From Akebia trifoliata (Eukaryota > Streptophyta > Magnoliopsida > Ranunculales > Lardizabalaceae), in the NCBI GenBank assembly GCA_017979445.1, contig CM030710.1, positions 11,828,248-11,892,247 on the forward strand: 64,000 nucleotides of DNA, written 5' to 3'. Of this stretch, positions 1 through 11,056 are shown piece by piece (the stretch's first letter is position 1; every line of letters begins with the position of its first letter). The translations under genes were made by a program, and so were the position numbers. The notes under the pieces were generated by a model that was not told the origin of the DNA, searched no databases, and saw only the letters and a list, made by a program, of their open reading frames with translations.

Positions 1-980
1 AGTAGTAGTCGAACGTTCTGACACATCGAAAAGAGACCCATTGCTTACGGTCACGTCAAACGACCAGCCTGAGCTGGATAAATGGTCTCGTAAGCGTGGT
101 AGACACGACCAGCCACAAAATCAGGAACTACGATGTTATTGAGGAATATCATGTCCTGACTGGGAGCAATCCAGTCGTGAATCCCAACTCTTTAATTCCA
201 ATACTCCACCATTTGTAGTATGTATCTGTTGTTATATTTCGAATTATAAACTGAGAAGCATGTTATTTATTTCAATGTTGTCAATACTATTTGCATAAAA
301 TGGAAAATATATAATGAGTATGGACGATTGATGCTATGTGTAATTTTTAAATTGTTTAGTTGTTCATCCCTGGCTATATGTACCAGTTGATCGTACTTCA
401 TATTATAAAACTTTGCATGTATTAAAATGTTCAGTATGCTTTATTCGATCATGCTTAGGAAGGGTTATTAGTAGGAATTGGTTGTGGACTTATTGGGTAA
501 CCATTGTTACTCACCCTTTCCTTCCTATTTTTTTTTAGTTTCAGCACTTGCAGCTACTGAGGCAGGCGTAGAGTCAGTAATTGAGGAGTATCTGGTCGAT
601 CAGATCGACGATCAGAGTTTATTGCCTAGTGAGCACTAGGGCCACATCCCTTAGCGTTGTCAGTTTCATCCAGGATGTGTGTAGTTTTTGGATTGAGAGT
701 TTAGGCCTATGTTAGAGTGAGAATGTTTTGGTAAGCCTGTATATTGATAAATCTTTCGCACTCTGATCTACTTGTATGTTAGATGTAATTAGTCTTCCGC
801 TGTTATTTTTTTCTGTATCTACATTTTTATATGTAGGTTTTGTTATAAATTGATTTATCAGGTTTGAGTTCCGTGAAACGCTAACATAAACAGAGGAGAC
901 CATGCCGAAATTTCGAGGTGCCACCTAGTACCTTGGGATTTGGCCTTGGGATTTGTGTTAGCGTTTGACGGGGCGCCACA
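1..980 (+). mobile_element. 3' part of a Tekay-like LTR, cut by the window edge
   Basis: The sequence matches, in order and orientation, the last third of the LTRs at 35206-38358, 41731-44888 and 49554-51771. Shared landmarks are the palindrome GAACGTTC (11-18), the segment around 880-920 and the terminal GGGGCGCCACA ending at 980. By eye it is closer to the older LTR at 49554-51771 than to the young pair. What follows at 981 is not a primer site, so this is a 3' LTR or a solo LTR. It sits inside the leader of Tat copy A. The target duplication cannot be checked because the left end is outside the window; the right flank is GACCT. Confidence 0.85.
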
Positions 981-3044
981 GACCTAGTTTTTTAATTATT
1001 TTATTTTTAGTTATTTGTTTATTTGATTATTTTATTTTTATTTTTATTTTTTCCTTTCTGGATCAATTATTGAGTACTGGTTTGAATGTTGAATATTTTG
1101 TTTTGGTAATTTTTTATGGATCATCAATGGTCATTTGGAATGACCTTAAAATCATGTAGAATTTCTAGAAGGTAATGGTCTAAAATAATGGGTGTTGATT
1201 CATTTTTATTTGGATTATTTTTTGTTTGTATTATCCTCTATTAGCACCCTTTGGTACAATTTTGGATATTTCAAATTTGGCATACAATTTTCTTTTTGGT
1301 TCAATCTAGGGTCATTTTGGGGATGACCTTAAATAATGAAAGATTTAAATTGACATAAATTGAGGTTGGAATGTGAATTATGGATTTTTTTTTTTTAAAA
1401 AGAAAAATTTTGGATGAATTTTTTTAGCATGTTACTAGGCATAAGCGGTGAGTTGTGAAAATAAATTATTTGTGAGTGATGTGGTAATAAAAAATTTTCC
1501 TTTTTTAATGTTGTTCATGATGAGGAGAGGATTTAAATAAAAAAAATTAAAAAAAAAATATTTTTACGTGTGGTGTGCCACTAGTAAAAAAACGTTTTTA
1601 CTGTTTTTTTATCTTCTTCCCCAATGGAAGACAGAACGAAATATAGCACAGAGAGACGTTTCTCTCGCTCTCTCTCTTTTCTTTGTCGGATTGTCTCCAA
1701 CGATTTCAAACCTCTCATATCGAATGTCTTTAACTAAAAGAACGATTTTTGTTGCCTTTTGTCGGATCTCATGGAAGGACTGAGTATCCTTCGTTTTTCA
1801 AATTCGTTCTGATTTTCTATTAATTAGAGGTATTTGCGATATACATTAAAAGGAATTGGTGTCTTTGGGATTTTTTTTGAAGGTTTAAAAGAAAAAAAAG
1901 GGAATCTTCTTGAATCTATCGTTGATGATAATTGAAATTTCATTAATGATTTTCTTTTTCTTCAAAATATTTGCCATGGTAATTTCTTTTGTTTGAAGCT
2001 TTGGAACGATTTATAGATGGAATTCTGTCATCACAACAGATGCAATTAATTTTTTTTCCAATGGTTAGATTCCTCTTGAAACCTTATGTTGCAGCCGAAA
2101 TTTGTTGTGTAGTTGAACTCGTTCATCGGTCGAAACATCGATTTGACGATGGGGTTGATGGCTATGGAAAGAAAATAAATCGTCTCTCAATTTGCCTTAC
2201 TCTTTATCCATAAATTTCCATCATCAAGATCGTTTTGGTTTGATCTGATTTTGAAGGTGAAGACGACGATAGTGTTTGTCCACCGAGGATCTAGTGAAAT
2301 AATCTTTGTTTTTTATTTTTATTTTTCTCAAATTTGTTTCTACCGATTAAACCCACAAAAGAACCGTTTCATGATTTTGATTCGTAATGCAACAGGAGCT
2401 AATTCAGCTTGGGGGTATTATTTGAATGAGATTCAAAATCTGCTATTAGGATTTTTTGGGATCAAAACTAGTAAGATCGGTTGAGAAACAACAATTTGAA
2501 TAAGTTGTAATTAAATTTTTTTTTTCTAAAATTTAACTAATAAACATACGCAGTTATTCGATTGGTTTCTCTTTGAGAGTCACTATTGTCACACCAATTT
2601 TTACGTGTGGTAGAGTCTTTTTTAGGATTGTGGTTACAATTTTTTTTGGTAATAATTATCAATAGTTTAAATAAATAAATAAAAAGAGTTTCTTTTCTTA
2701 AAAAAAAAATTTCAATTTGTTAAAAAAAAAAAAGACATCATTCCCTATCTCAACTACTATTGTACTGTCCTTAATTCAATATGCTTTAAAACTTCAAATC
2801 GTTTTGGGTCACCCCAAAGTGATCCCTGATTGGACCATGTATAAAAAAAAAATCCTTTTGATTATCTTTTGTGCCCGTTCAATGTTGGATCTAATTGATT
2901 ATTATTTGATGTGTACCATAATTGATTGTTTATTTAATGTACCATGATCTTAATTGATATACATATGAGAGGTGCAGGCCTTGATCTTAATGTTAATATT
3001 ATAGATTTAGAATGTTTTGGTTAATATCATGTGATATTCTATAT
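981..3044 (+). other. Untranslated leader of Tat copy A
   Basis: This AT-rich stretch has no convincing gene; ORFs of 60-90 codons in it show no family motif. It is collinear, as an inverted copy, with 33491-35205 joined to 44894-45344 in copy C, for example at the phrase around 1183-1330 and the CT-rich run at 1661-1680 (GA-rich at 34715-34740 in C). Poly-T and poly-A runs are common. I read it as the 5' untranslated leader between the primer site and the first ORF. Confidence 0.7.
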
Positions 3045-3865
3045 TGTAATGATCTAATTCGGCCCATGGGCCCATTCATTTGGAAAATGCCCCGGGCACA
3101 CCCCACCTTGTTTTGCACACACTACGTGCACGTTTACTGTTTTGCGCACTTACACGTCCCATATAGCCAACGTGGCACTAGTGCGTGGCCCTGTCTCTTC
3201 GGAGATGCGACGTCATTCATGAAAATCACAACTCCAGTCACGTACCTTAGGGTATATCAAACTGGGGGCATCAATACCGTCTGATCAGGTGATTCTGAGA
3301 GGTATGTTGATGCACCCAGGCTGGAGCGACCTGAGCCTATGACCTATTGTGAGCCACACAGTCACATGTCCTGATTGCCAACGTAATACTAGTACGTGGT
3401 CGGTCCCCTCCTAGGATGCCAAACCATTTATGAAAGCTACAACTCTTGACTCGTACGCATAGGTATGTAAAAGATAATCTAAGTATATCAATTGCACTTC
3501 TTAATCAAAACCAGTGCCTAAGCGAGATCTTGCCCCGGTGTACTCTACTGTACGAGGGGGATAGACTACGTCTATTCTAGACGAGAGGTATTTAAGTAGG
3601 CCCTTGCTCAACATCGTGCGCCACCTCTCAACTAGAGATCAAACTGGCTGTTTTTGGCTTCAGAGAAGTGACTTGAGGTTTTAGATTACCACCTATATGG
3701 TATATCAAACCAAGTTACCACGTATCGAGAGGTATATAGGTGTGCTTGAGCAAGGGTGGCCAGATAAAAATGAATTGTACGTAGTAAGCTTAGAGTCTAG
3801 AAACATTCCCAGTAGGTCACGACTCGAACTTATCGTGGGTGTTCCCGGGTTGTTTATTGAATGAA
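3045..3865 (+). repeat. Conserved leader block with three internal repeats (copy A)
   Basis: This block is less AT-rich than its surroundings and is repeated in inverse orientation at 20805-21615 (copy E) and 32672-33490 (copy C). Inside it three diverged units of about 215-230 bp can be seen: TATATCAA landmarks at 3252, 3483 and 3700, each followed by GAGAGGTAT-like sequence at 3297, 3583 and 3727. A segment at about 3130-3270 recurs about 211 bp further on. At 3562-3582 the pentamers TAGAC, GTCTA and TAGAC follow each other at 3-nt spacing and can pair in two alternative ways. The longest ORF (90 codons) has no recognisable motif. Its role is unknown; the position suggests an RNA leader element. 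Confidence 0.65.
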
Positions 3866-4262
3866 ACCTTTTGATTGATGAATGTATGTGAGTGATGTGA
3901 ATGGAGATATCAGAGTGTATGATTGTCCTCAAGGATAAAAAATGTTGATTTTGAAAATTAAAATGGGTACACCGACCCAATAAAGAATCCATTCTTTTAT
4001 AATAATGACCCAGTCCATCGCAATCCAACAATCATGGTGGGCCGGGTCATTTAAATTGAAAACAGAAATCAAATTTTCAAAAGAAGACAAATAGTTTACA
4101 GGAAGAGAATATTTTCCAGAAAAGAATGTTTTTAAAAAAAAAAGTATTTTCTAAGAAAAAATATTTTTCATAAGAATAAGATTTTCTGAAAGGAAAATAT
4201 TTTCTAAATAAAAAGAAAATTGACACTTTACATGGACCTTAGAAGAGTACTAAAATACCCTT
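3866..4262 (+). other. A-rich spacer before the first ORF of copy A
   Basis: From about 4060 the strand is dominated by A runs with recurring TATTTTCT/AGAAAATA words. I see no gene in it. Copy C has no obvious counterpart between its leader block and gag. Confidence 0.5.
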
Positions 4263-5340
4263 TTGTGTCAAACCAGGATGTTAGTCGCAGGCGATAACCC
4301 AATTGATCAGTTAGTCAAAACAACCGTCATAGGAATGCACCCTGTAGAGAAGATCAATTTTGGGAGATTCATGTTGAGGAGTGCTCTTTATTTCCACGAA
4401 TTTGAGATAGACTGGAACTTCTTACATGCTATGGCTAAGCGATGGAACCCCTATCTTCACATATTTCATATGGGGTATATGCACTTGTGCCCTACTCACG
4501 AGGATTATTGTGGCATCATGAGGATATCCACTTCAGGACCTCTAGCCAGGCCCTCATTGAAGACCGGATATTTTGGTGACCTCGCCACAGGACTGAACAT
4601 TTCCGAGGAAGAAGCCAAGGCCTGAGTCTATGATGGGAGATTGGACTTAACACCTTTACTGGGCCCGTATCGCTCCCGTAGTCACCCTATCAATGTAAAA
4701 CCCGAAGCCTGGCGAGCTACTAGAGATTATTGATTGTGCCTAGGAATCCTATCCCAATACATACTGACCTCCAATAGTGATGGCCAAACTATCCCTGAGT
4801 CCTTCATAGATATAGCCTCTCAACTCTCAAGGAAAGCCAACCCAATACCTCTTATCCTAGTTGAAACTTTCTCAGGTTTAGATGCTATAAAAAGGGTGAA
4901 GGGGAAAATTTCAAAAGAAGCCCCTACTTACTTTATATGTGGCTTTTTGACCGTCTCAAAATCGTAGATGTTCCCTCAAACCTCGTATATGGACTAGAAC
5001 ACTTTTTCAAGATAAACCTGTTAGTGCGTCACAACTAAGTCAAAGCTTGGAGCAAATGGTTAGACTTTCGCCTTGCCTGTCATATCAGTTTTAGGTACCC
5101 TTGGTGGATGACTGATCCCCCTGTTCTAGGAACTAAAGGATCCTACTATGTCCGTCTGATTGGTTTAGAAGAAACATCTTTTTAGCATCCTAATCTGATC
5201 CCAGAACAGTACGACGTACCTATAGAGTTATCTTTACCTCAGCACAAAGCTTTCTTTCCCCCCGAGCCATTGACTGAAAAGTTAGTACACCTTATTGAGA
5301 AAGCTTGGAACAAAAAGCCAGTTGCTAGAGTCAGTTTCTA
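4263..5340 (+). pseudogene. Plant-mobile-domain / DUF7745-like ORF upstream of gag (broken)
   Basis: The first 120 codons hold a block around residues 50-80 with the pattern RWNP-x2-H-x-FHM then CPTHEDYCGIM. This matches the W-P-H-FH...T-ED pattern of the plant mobile domain (PMD) and related DUF7745 proteins. Stops fall at 4623-4625 and 4731-4733. Near 4930-4940 the frame shifts: the new frame reads YMWLFDRLKIVDVP and continues as recognisable protein to about 5340 with one more stop near 5185. PMD domains are known from transposons, including some Ty3/gypsy elements, and from the Arabidopsis silencing proteins MAIN and MAIL1. It lies on the gag strand about 280 bp before gag and is missing in copy C. 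The family call rests on a motif, so it is moderate. Confidence 0.55.
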
Positions 5341-5624
5341 GAGTCAAGAGGGTCAAGCCTTACAGCAATCCTGATGACCATCAAGACAAAGTCAAGCGTC
5401 CATGTAAAAATAGTTCAAGTCAAATTTGTTGAAAGATGTTTTAATAAGAACATATTGTTTGTCAATCATTTTCAATAAAACTATCTTTCTTTTTGAATAA
5501 ATATTTTCTTTTCGAATACTCATTGTGTGAATGGATTAATTAATGGATTGGTGCACGAACCTCAATAAAATGATTATTTAAAATGTTATCAATGGGGTAA
5601 TACTGAAATTGACTAAATCTACAT
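5341..5624 (+). other. Linker between PMD-like ORF and gag in copy A
   Basis: No gene is visible. The first 60 bp still translate in part in the frame of the upstream ORF, and the rest is AT-rich. In an intact element it would be either a linker in a fused polyprotein or a short spacer. Confidence 0.4.
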
Positions 5625-6960
5625 TTGATGGGGTCATATAGGATTATCATTGCGCCCAAACTCAAGTGTCCACCTCCTAGTTGGAGTCATAAGTCCAGTC
5701 GGTTAGAACGAACCACAGTACCAAGTAAACAAGCAGAGATGGCGTCAGAATCTGAGCTTACAGAGATTCGTAAGATCTTGGCAGCCTTTGCCAATGATAT
5801 CAACAATATAAAGGGCAAAGTGAAAATGTTAGAACAGACCTCAGAATCGACGGGAAATCCTCTAGATGACTAAAAGGGCAAAAAGGTTGAAGTGAAATGT
5901 CCACGTGAAGTCTTCGAACTCGACAGAGACGAAGAGTATGTTGATAAAAATCGGCGTTATCTAACAAAATGTCTCAATTGGAATCAGCTATGAAGAGTAT
6001 AAAGGGTATTGATGAAATTGCAACAGGCATTGAAGCTCTTAACCGCATCCCGAGAATCCATTTGCCAAAGAAGGTTGTGATGCCTGAAATGGACAAGTTC
6101 AGTGGGACAGGGTGTGCGAAAACACATCTTAAGGTATATGTTACCAACATGCGCACTATGGGACTCAGTGACGAACATATGACATTATTGTTCCAAATAA
6201 TTTTATCAGGATCGGCACTACGTTGGCTAATGTCTCAAGATCCAGTTACTGTGGGTACGTGGGAAAATATGTCAAAGGATTTCTGGCATCAGTACAAGTA
6301 CAGTACCGAGATTGAAACTTCAAGAAGAGATTTGGAAGCAACTAAACAGAAAAATGGGGAGACATTTTTGAATCCTAAAGAACCTCTCTCAAGGATATGC
6401 TCAGCACCTAGTGGCCCAATACCTCCCTACTTTTGAATCCTTATTACAAGCTGGAAGCCAACTCGAGAATGCATTTTCCTCTGGGATTCTTTCTAACCCC
6501 TCAAATAACAAGCCTAAGAAACCATATGTTCCCAAACCCAATATCAACCATACTTACATCGCCAATACCTCAGTTACCCCAGCTCAACCCTTGGCCTGGA
6601 CTAATAACTAGGTTCATCCAAGTCAACCTCGAACTCCATGTCAATTTACCAATTTAGGGATGACCCTTACCGTAGCTTTGCAAAAATTGTTGAAAAAATG
6701 GTTGCTTAGCCCGATTCAACCCTGACCCTTGCCAAACCCGACCCTTGCCAAATCCCTTGCCAGCCAGACACAACCCCAACTTATTCTACGAATTTCATCA
6801 AAATCCTGGCCCATCACACGGATCGATGTATCACCTTGCTCCATGCCATTCAAAACCTTATTGATAACAAAAAGATCACAATCCCCAGCCCACCAAATGT
6901 CACCACTAATCTCCTACCTACTTATCAACCTCCATCAATCCTAAATATGATTTCTCACAC
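5625..6960 (+). pseudogene. gag: Tat gag (capsid and nucleocapsid region), broken
   Basis: Gag forms the cytoplasmic particle that packages element RNA. Residues from 5625 start with a short helical segment (EIRKILAAFANDINNIKGK), followed in another frame from 5969 by the retrotransposon gag domain with FSGTGCAKTHLKVYV, MRTMGLSDEHMTLLFQ and LRWLMSQDP. The same domain is found at 31505-31756 (copy C) and 25877-26065 (copy D). A third frame carries QYLPTFESLLQAGSQLENAF from 6411. The nucleocapsid-like end at about 6785-6935 reads FYEFHQNPG, then HTDRCITLLHAIQNLID in another frame. At least three frame changes and several stops break it. An ancestral start near 5625 or further upstream cannot be fixed. 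Confidence 0.8.
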
Positions 6961-8056
6961 CTCATTGCCATTTGATCCCGTCTCTCTTATCCATCCAATC
7001 TAGGTCAGACTGCCTAGTTACCCCCTTGTCGGGATAGCTTTCACTGATGAGGTTTTCACTACGAACTATGAACCATTTGATCTAACCTCGAATGATACAT
7101 ATTGTTTATCCCCGCCCCATTACGATAATCCCATATTCACTAGTTACCTGTTGGCCCAAATGAATTTGAAAAGTCTTATACCTTTGACAGACGAAGATCC
7201 ATACTTATTGATTGAAGAAGATGAGCCTTTCTCCCTTTCCTGTGATGAAGTTAGACATATGACTCAAGGGGGAAGAGTTTTTAAGCCACAAGAACTCTAT
7301 GTTGATAATCCTGCAGTCCTGATAAGAAAAGAAGGAGAAGATCCCACCAAGGAAAGCATCAAAGAAGATAGTTTCGTGATCAAGTAGTTGAAAAAATCAG
7401 GGGCCAATATCTCAATATAGGGTTTACTCATGGCTTCCACTGCTCATATAGAGGCTGTTCTCAAAGCACTAAACACAGCCTAAGTCTCCCTTGATACTTC
7501 TCCAGATCAGCTTGTCAGTATAGTAGGGAAGACTTACATGGAGAATATCCTATCCTTCTCAGACTCAGATCTCTCAAAAAAAGGGGCAAGCCATACTAAG
7601 CCGTTGCACATTACAATTAATTGTAACGGAATGAGGGTACCTCTGGTTTTGATCAATAACGGGAGTGCATTGAACGTTTGCCCGTTGAAAACGGCTACTT
7701 GTCTCGGGTTTAAGGCTGAAGATCTCAAGCCCACTGATCAAAGTGTTAGGGCCTATGATAACACCAAGAGGAATGTACTGGGAATTTTACACCTTCGATT
7801 GTCCACAGGCATAGCTGAATTTCCTGTGGAATTCCAGGTTATTAACATCCAGTCTTCTTTCTATTTACTGTTAGGGAGGCCATGGTTACACCAAATCAAA
7901 GCTATCCCTTCCACGTTACACCAGAAGGTCAAGTTTATCAAGGATGGGCTAGTGATTACTCTCCATGGAGATACTGAAATTGTAGGGATTATAAACAGTG
8001 TTGAAGCTAAGGATGAGAGCCATTGCTTGAGATTCAACCAGAACAACAGGGAGTAG
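6961..8056 (+). pseudogene. Tat aspartic protease with lost catalytic Asp
   Basis: The retropepsin-like domain would cut the Gag-Pol polyprotein. The ORF from 7538 has VLINNGSALNVCPL around residue 37-50 and LLGRPWLH around residue 108-115, the flap-side and C-terminal family landmarks. In related Tat proteases the active site reads IDNGS; here it is INNGS, an AAT codon where GAT is expected, so the single catalytic Asp of the monomer is gone. An in-frame piece upstream (7151-7387, rich in Glu and Asp) is the gag-protease linker, ending in a stop at 7385-7387. The protease frame itself stays open for 172 codons. Confidence 0.8.
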
Positions 8057-9153
8057 AGCTCAATGGGTTCCAGTTTGAAAAGATATGCTCAGTCCAATGG
8101 GATCTAGCAATGAAAGAATATTTTCCAATGGAAAATACTTCTAATGGTTACATGGCCAATATATACAAGAAAATGAGATTTTTCCCTGGTATGGGTTTAG
8201 ATCGTAAGCAGCAAGGTATTAAAAAGGTATAAGTGATTAAAGAGGTCATCGGTACATTTGGACTAGGATATAAGCTTACTAAGGAAGATTGGGCCCAATA
8301 CTGGAAGACAAAATGGGACAAGACCATTGCTAAAAGGCAAAAGCGCACCACGGATCTCATTAAAATGAAACCCTATCGAAAGACCCTCAATGATTATTTT
8401 GTGAAAGAAGGAGAAGACTTCCGCTACTGTGGGTTTCCAGAACCGTTCATTGATTACATCACAGGTACCCATCTGCCGAGGTTTGAAATCTTCTTTGACA
8501 TGGAATGGCCTAAATAGGAAGCAAGCACAGAAGTTAAAGAGAAGAAACTTGAGGACTAGCAGCTCGATCTGGACTCCCTCAACATCAATCAGCTATTCCT
8601 TGAAGATCATAGTATCTTAGTGTTGTCAGTTGAGAAAAGGATCCCAAATCCTCAGTCTGTAATTAAACCCGCCGTTGGATATCTCTCAAATTATCATGTA
8701 ATTAGTCATGTGTTGTATGTCAAGGCTGGGTCTGTAGGTCCCATTAGTCATGTTAAGTCTGACATGCCAGTTGAGTCTTTTACTTCTGTTGAGTCGAGTA
8801 AGTTAGTTGTTTCTGCTGAGTCTGTTATTTCTAGTGAGTTTGTTTTTCCTACTGAGTCAAGTGAGTCTGTCAAGTCTGCAATGAGTCCTGTTACCCCATC
8901 TATTTTTAATGAAATGAAAGAAATTTTTGATTACCCCGAGCGCAATAATAATTTGACTAATAATCTAGCTTCGGAGGGAGAATCTTCTGACGAAGAACCT
9001 CCCCCTGAAATAATCAAATTACTTGAACAAGAAGAGGAACGTCTGGCTCAACCTCTAATAGAGGAAGTAAAGGTTATCAACCTCGGAACAAAAAAAAGTC
9101 CTCAAAAAATTCGGATAGGAGTTACTTATCTCTCGATGAACGTAAAGGGATAA
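8057..9153 (+). pseudogene. Protease-RT linker of Tat copy A with G-patch-like motif
   Basis: After protease, 8090-8232 translates to a stretch ending FFPGMGLDRKQQGI, resembling the glycine-rich GLG motif (G-patch-like) found at this place in Tat polyproteins. The piece at 8233-8517 carries FGLGYKLTKEDWAQYW. A 177-codon open frame at 8620-9153 is rich in Ser, Val and Glu with repeated VES/SES words, then acidic (EGESSDEEPPPEIIKLLEQE). It ends with VKVINLGTKKSPQKIRIG, which recurs in decayed form in copy C (30070-30258). Stops at about 8230, 8515, 8557 and 9151 interrupt it. The function of the linker is not known to me. Confidence 0.6.
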
Positions 9154-10106
9154 TAGATTTGCTCAGAAAGTTCAAAGACGTGTTCGCGTGGTCTTACAAG
9201 GATATGTCGGGGATAAACACAGATATTGTTCAACATCGGATTTCATTATATCTTGATACTCGACCAATCAAACAGAAACTTCGACGTATGAAGCCAGAAT
9301 GGACTCTAAAAATTAAAGAAGAAATTACGAAGTAGATTAACGCTGAATTTTTGGAAGTAGTAGAATACCCTGAGTGGATTGCTAATGTTGTCCTAGTACC
9401 GTAAAAGGATGGAAAAATTAGAATGTGTGTGGATTTCAGAGACCTCAACAAAGTAAGCCTAAAAGACAGTTTTCCTTTACCACACATAGATGTCCTAGTA
9501 GATAGTACAGCAGGGCACGCTTTGTTGTCCTTCATGGATGGATTTTTATGGTATAATCAAATAAAAATGGATCCTCGAGATATGCAAAAGACATCGTTCA
9601 TCACACAGTGGGGAACCTTTTACTACAAAGATTGCCGGAGCCACCTATCAAAGAGCAGTCATGACTTTACTGCATGACATGATACACAAGGAAGTCGAAG
9701 TGTATGTAGATGATATGATAGTCAAATCCAAAGAACGACTAGGGCATGTTGCTGCGTTAGAAAAATTTCTCACAAGGATTCAAAAGTACCAACTCCGTCT
9801 TAACTCACAGAATGTGTATTTGGAGTAACTTCTGGGAAATTATTGGGATTTGTGGTCAGTCAAAGAGGGATCGAAGTAGACCCTGTGAAGATTAAAGCTA
9901 TCCAAGTGATGCCATTGCTTAAGATCGAAAAGTAGATTTGAGATTTTTTAGGCAAAATCCAATATGTTAGTAGATTCATTGCTCAACTCACCAACGTCTG
10001 TGAACCTATTTTCAAGTTTCTCAAGAAGAATGAACCAACAATTTGGAATGAGCAATGTCAAAAGGCTTTCGACCAAGTCAAGGAGTATCTCTTAAACCCA
10101 CCTATT
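9154..10106 (+). pseudogene. Tat reverse transcriptase, broken
   Basis: RT copies the element RNA into DNA inside the particle. In order: LLRKFKDVFAWSYKDMSGI (about 9158-9215), the finger segment VPKDG-like with a stop in it (about 9398), RMCVDFRDLNK (9420-9452), FPLPHIDVLVDSTAGHALLS and FMDGFLWYNQIKMDP (motif A). The active-site box YVDD is intact at 9703-9714 within VYVDDMIVKSK. Between about 9620 and 9660 the frame changes and the usual RMPFGLKNAGATYQR block is shortened. After about 9820 the frame is lost again and stops are frequent. Neighbours and motifs leave little doubt about identity. Confidence 0.85.
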
Positions 10107-10575
10107 TTGGTTCCACCTATACCGGGTGAACCACTTCTTCTTTGTCTATCAGTTATAGAAGAAGCTATGGGATGCATGCTTGCACAATATGACAAAGATA
10201 CTTGTAAAGAGAGGGCTATATACTACATCGATAAAAAGATGTTAGAATATGAACGAACATATTTGGCTCTCGAAAAAACTTGCTTAGCACTGGTATGGGC
10301 TACTCAGAGACTCTGGCACTATATGCTGTCTCATTCAATTATCTTGTTATCTCAGATGGATCCTCTCAACTATCTTTTCGAGAAGCCGACATTGACAAGG
10401 AGAACCGCGCGATAGTTATTGTTGCTATCAGAGTTTGACATCACGCATGTTACACAGAAGTCTATCAAAGGGAGAGCTATAGCAGAATACTTGACAGATC
10501 ACCCTGTAGTAGAAGGAATAAGGCATGTTGATCAATTCCCAGATGAGAACATCTTGCATGTTAAAGAAGAATCGT
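10107..10575 (+). pseudogene. First RNase H (gypsy-type) of Tat copy A, broken
   Basis: This domain would remove template RNA during reverse transcription. The ORF from 10107 shows AMGCMLAQYDKDT, ERAIYYIDKKMLEYERTYLA and ALVWATQRLWHYMLSH, the usual landmarks of the RNase H fused to gypsy RT. The acidic residue of the first motif is not obvious (LCLSVIEEAMG), as is common in the first RNase H of Tat elements. A TAG at 10413-10415 replaces a codon that is Trp in relatives, and the frame continues with FDITHVTQKSIKGRAIAEYL to about 10510 and on to 10575. Confidence 0.75.
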
Positions 10576-10585
10576 AGAACCAAAC

Positions 10586-11056
10586 ATGGCAATTGTACTT
10601 GATGCAGCCGCCGATCAAAATGGGTATGGAATAGGGGCAGTCTTGTTTTCTCCGGAAGGATGCCACATTCCTATCACTATTAAATTAGCCTTTTCGAACA
10701 TCAATAACACGGCTGAATATGAGGCATGCATCACGGGGCTCGAAACTGCTTTGAACCTGGGTATTATAGAAATTGAAGTTTTTGGGGATTCAGCCTTGGT
10801 CATACATTTGTCATTGGAAGAATGGAAGACTAGGGATGAAAAATTGAAACCTTATCATGAGTATTTGTTAAACTTAGTCAGTAAGTTTAAAGTTATCCTG
10901 TTCCAACACTTGTCAAGGAAGGATAACAGTTTTGCTGACTCCTTATCAACTTTATCTTCAATGATCCATTTACCCCCTGACATGGAATTGAGGCCGATCA
11001 CTGTTGAAGTCAAAGACAAACCCGCATACTGCCATCAGATCAACATTACTACTTGA
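10586..11056 (+). pseudogene. Second RNase H (archaeal-type, Tat signature)
   Basis: A second RNase H between the first one and integrase is a hallmark of Tat elements. The 156-codon open frame reads VLDAAADQNGYGIGAVLFSP, NTAEYEACITGLETAL, EVFGDSALVIHL and FADSLSTLSSM. All four acidic positions of the D-E-D-D set appear kept: Asp in VLDAA, Glu in AEYEA, Asp in FGDSA and Asp in FADSL. The first motif is DAA where DGA is usual. The preceding stop at 10575-10577 separates it from the first domain. It is the best preserved domain of copy A. Confidence 0.8.

Noticed and set aside
965..2950. Several ORFs of 60-77 codons in the leader of copy A
   Set aside because: They are Phe/Ile/Leu-rich products of AT-rich DNA and have no counterpart in the leader of copy C.
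3012..3284. 90-codon ORF in the leader block, and its relatives at 21324-21749 and 33316-33525
   Set aside because: The frames are not kept as one conserved protein across the three copies and no motif is seen; the block is better explained as non-coding leader.
3240..3310. Possible hammerhead-ribozyme-like CTGATCAGG...GAGAGG in the leader block
   Set aside because: The required CTGATGA core and GAAA are not present in the right order.
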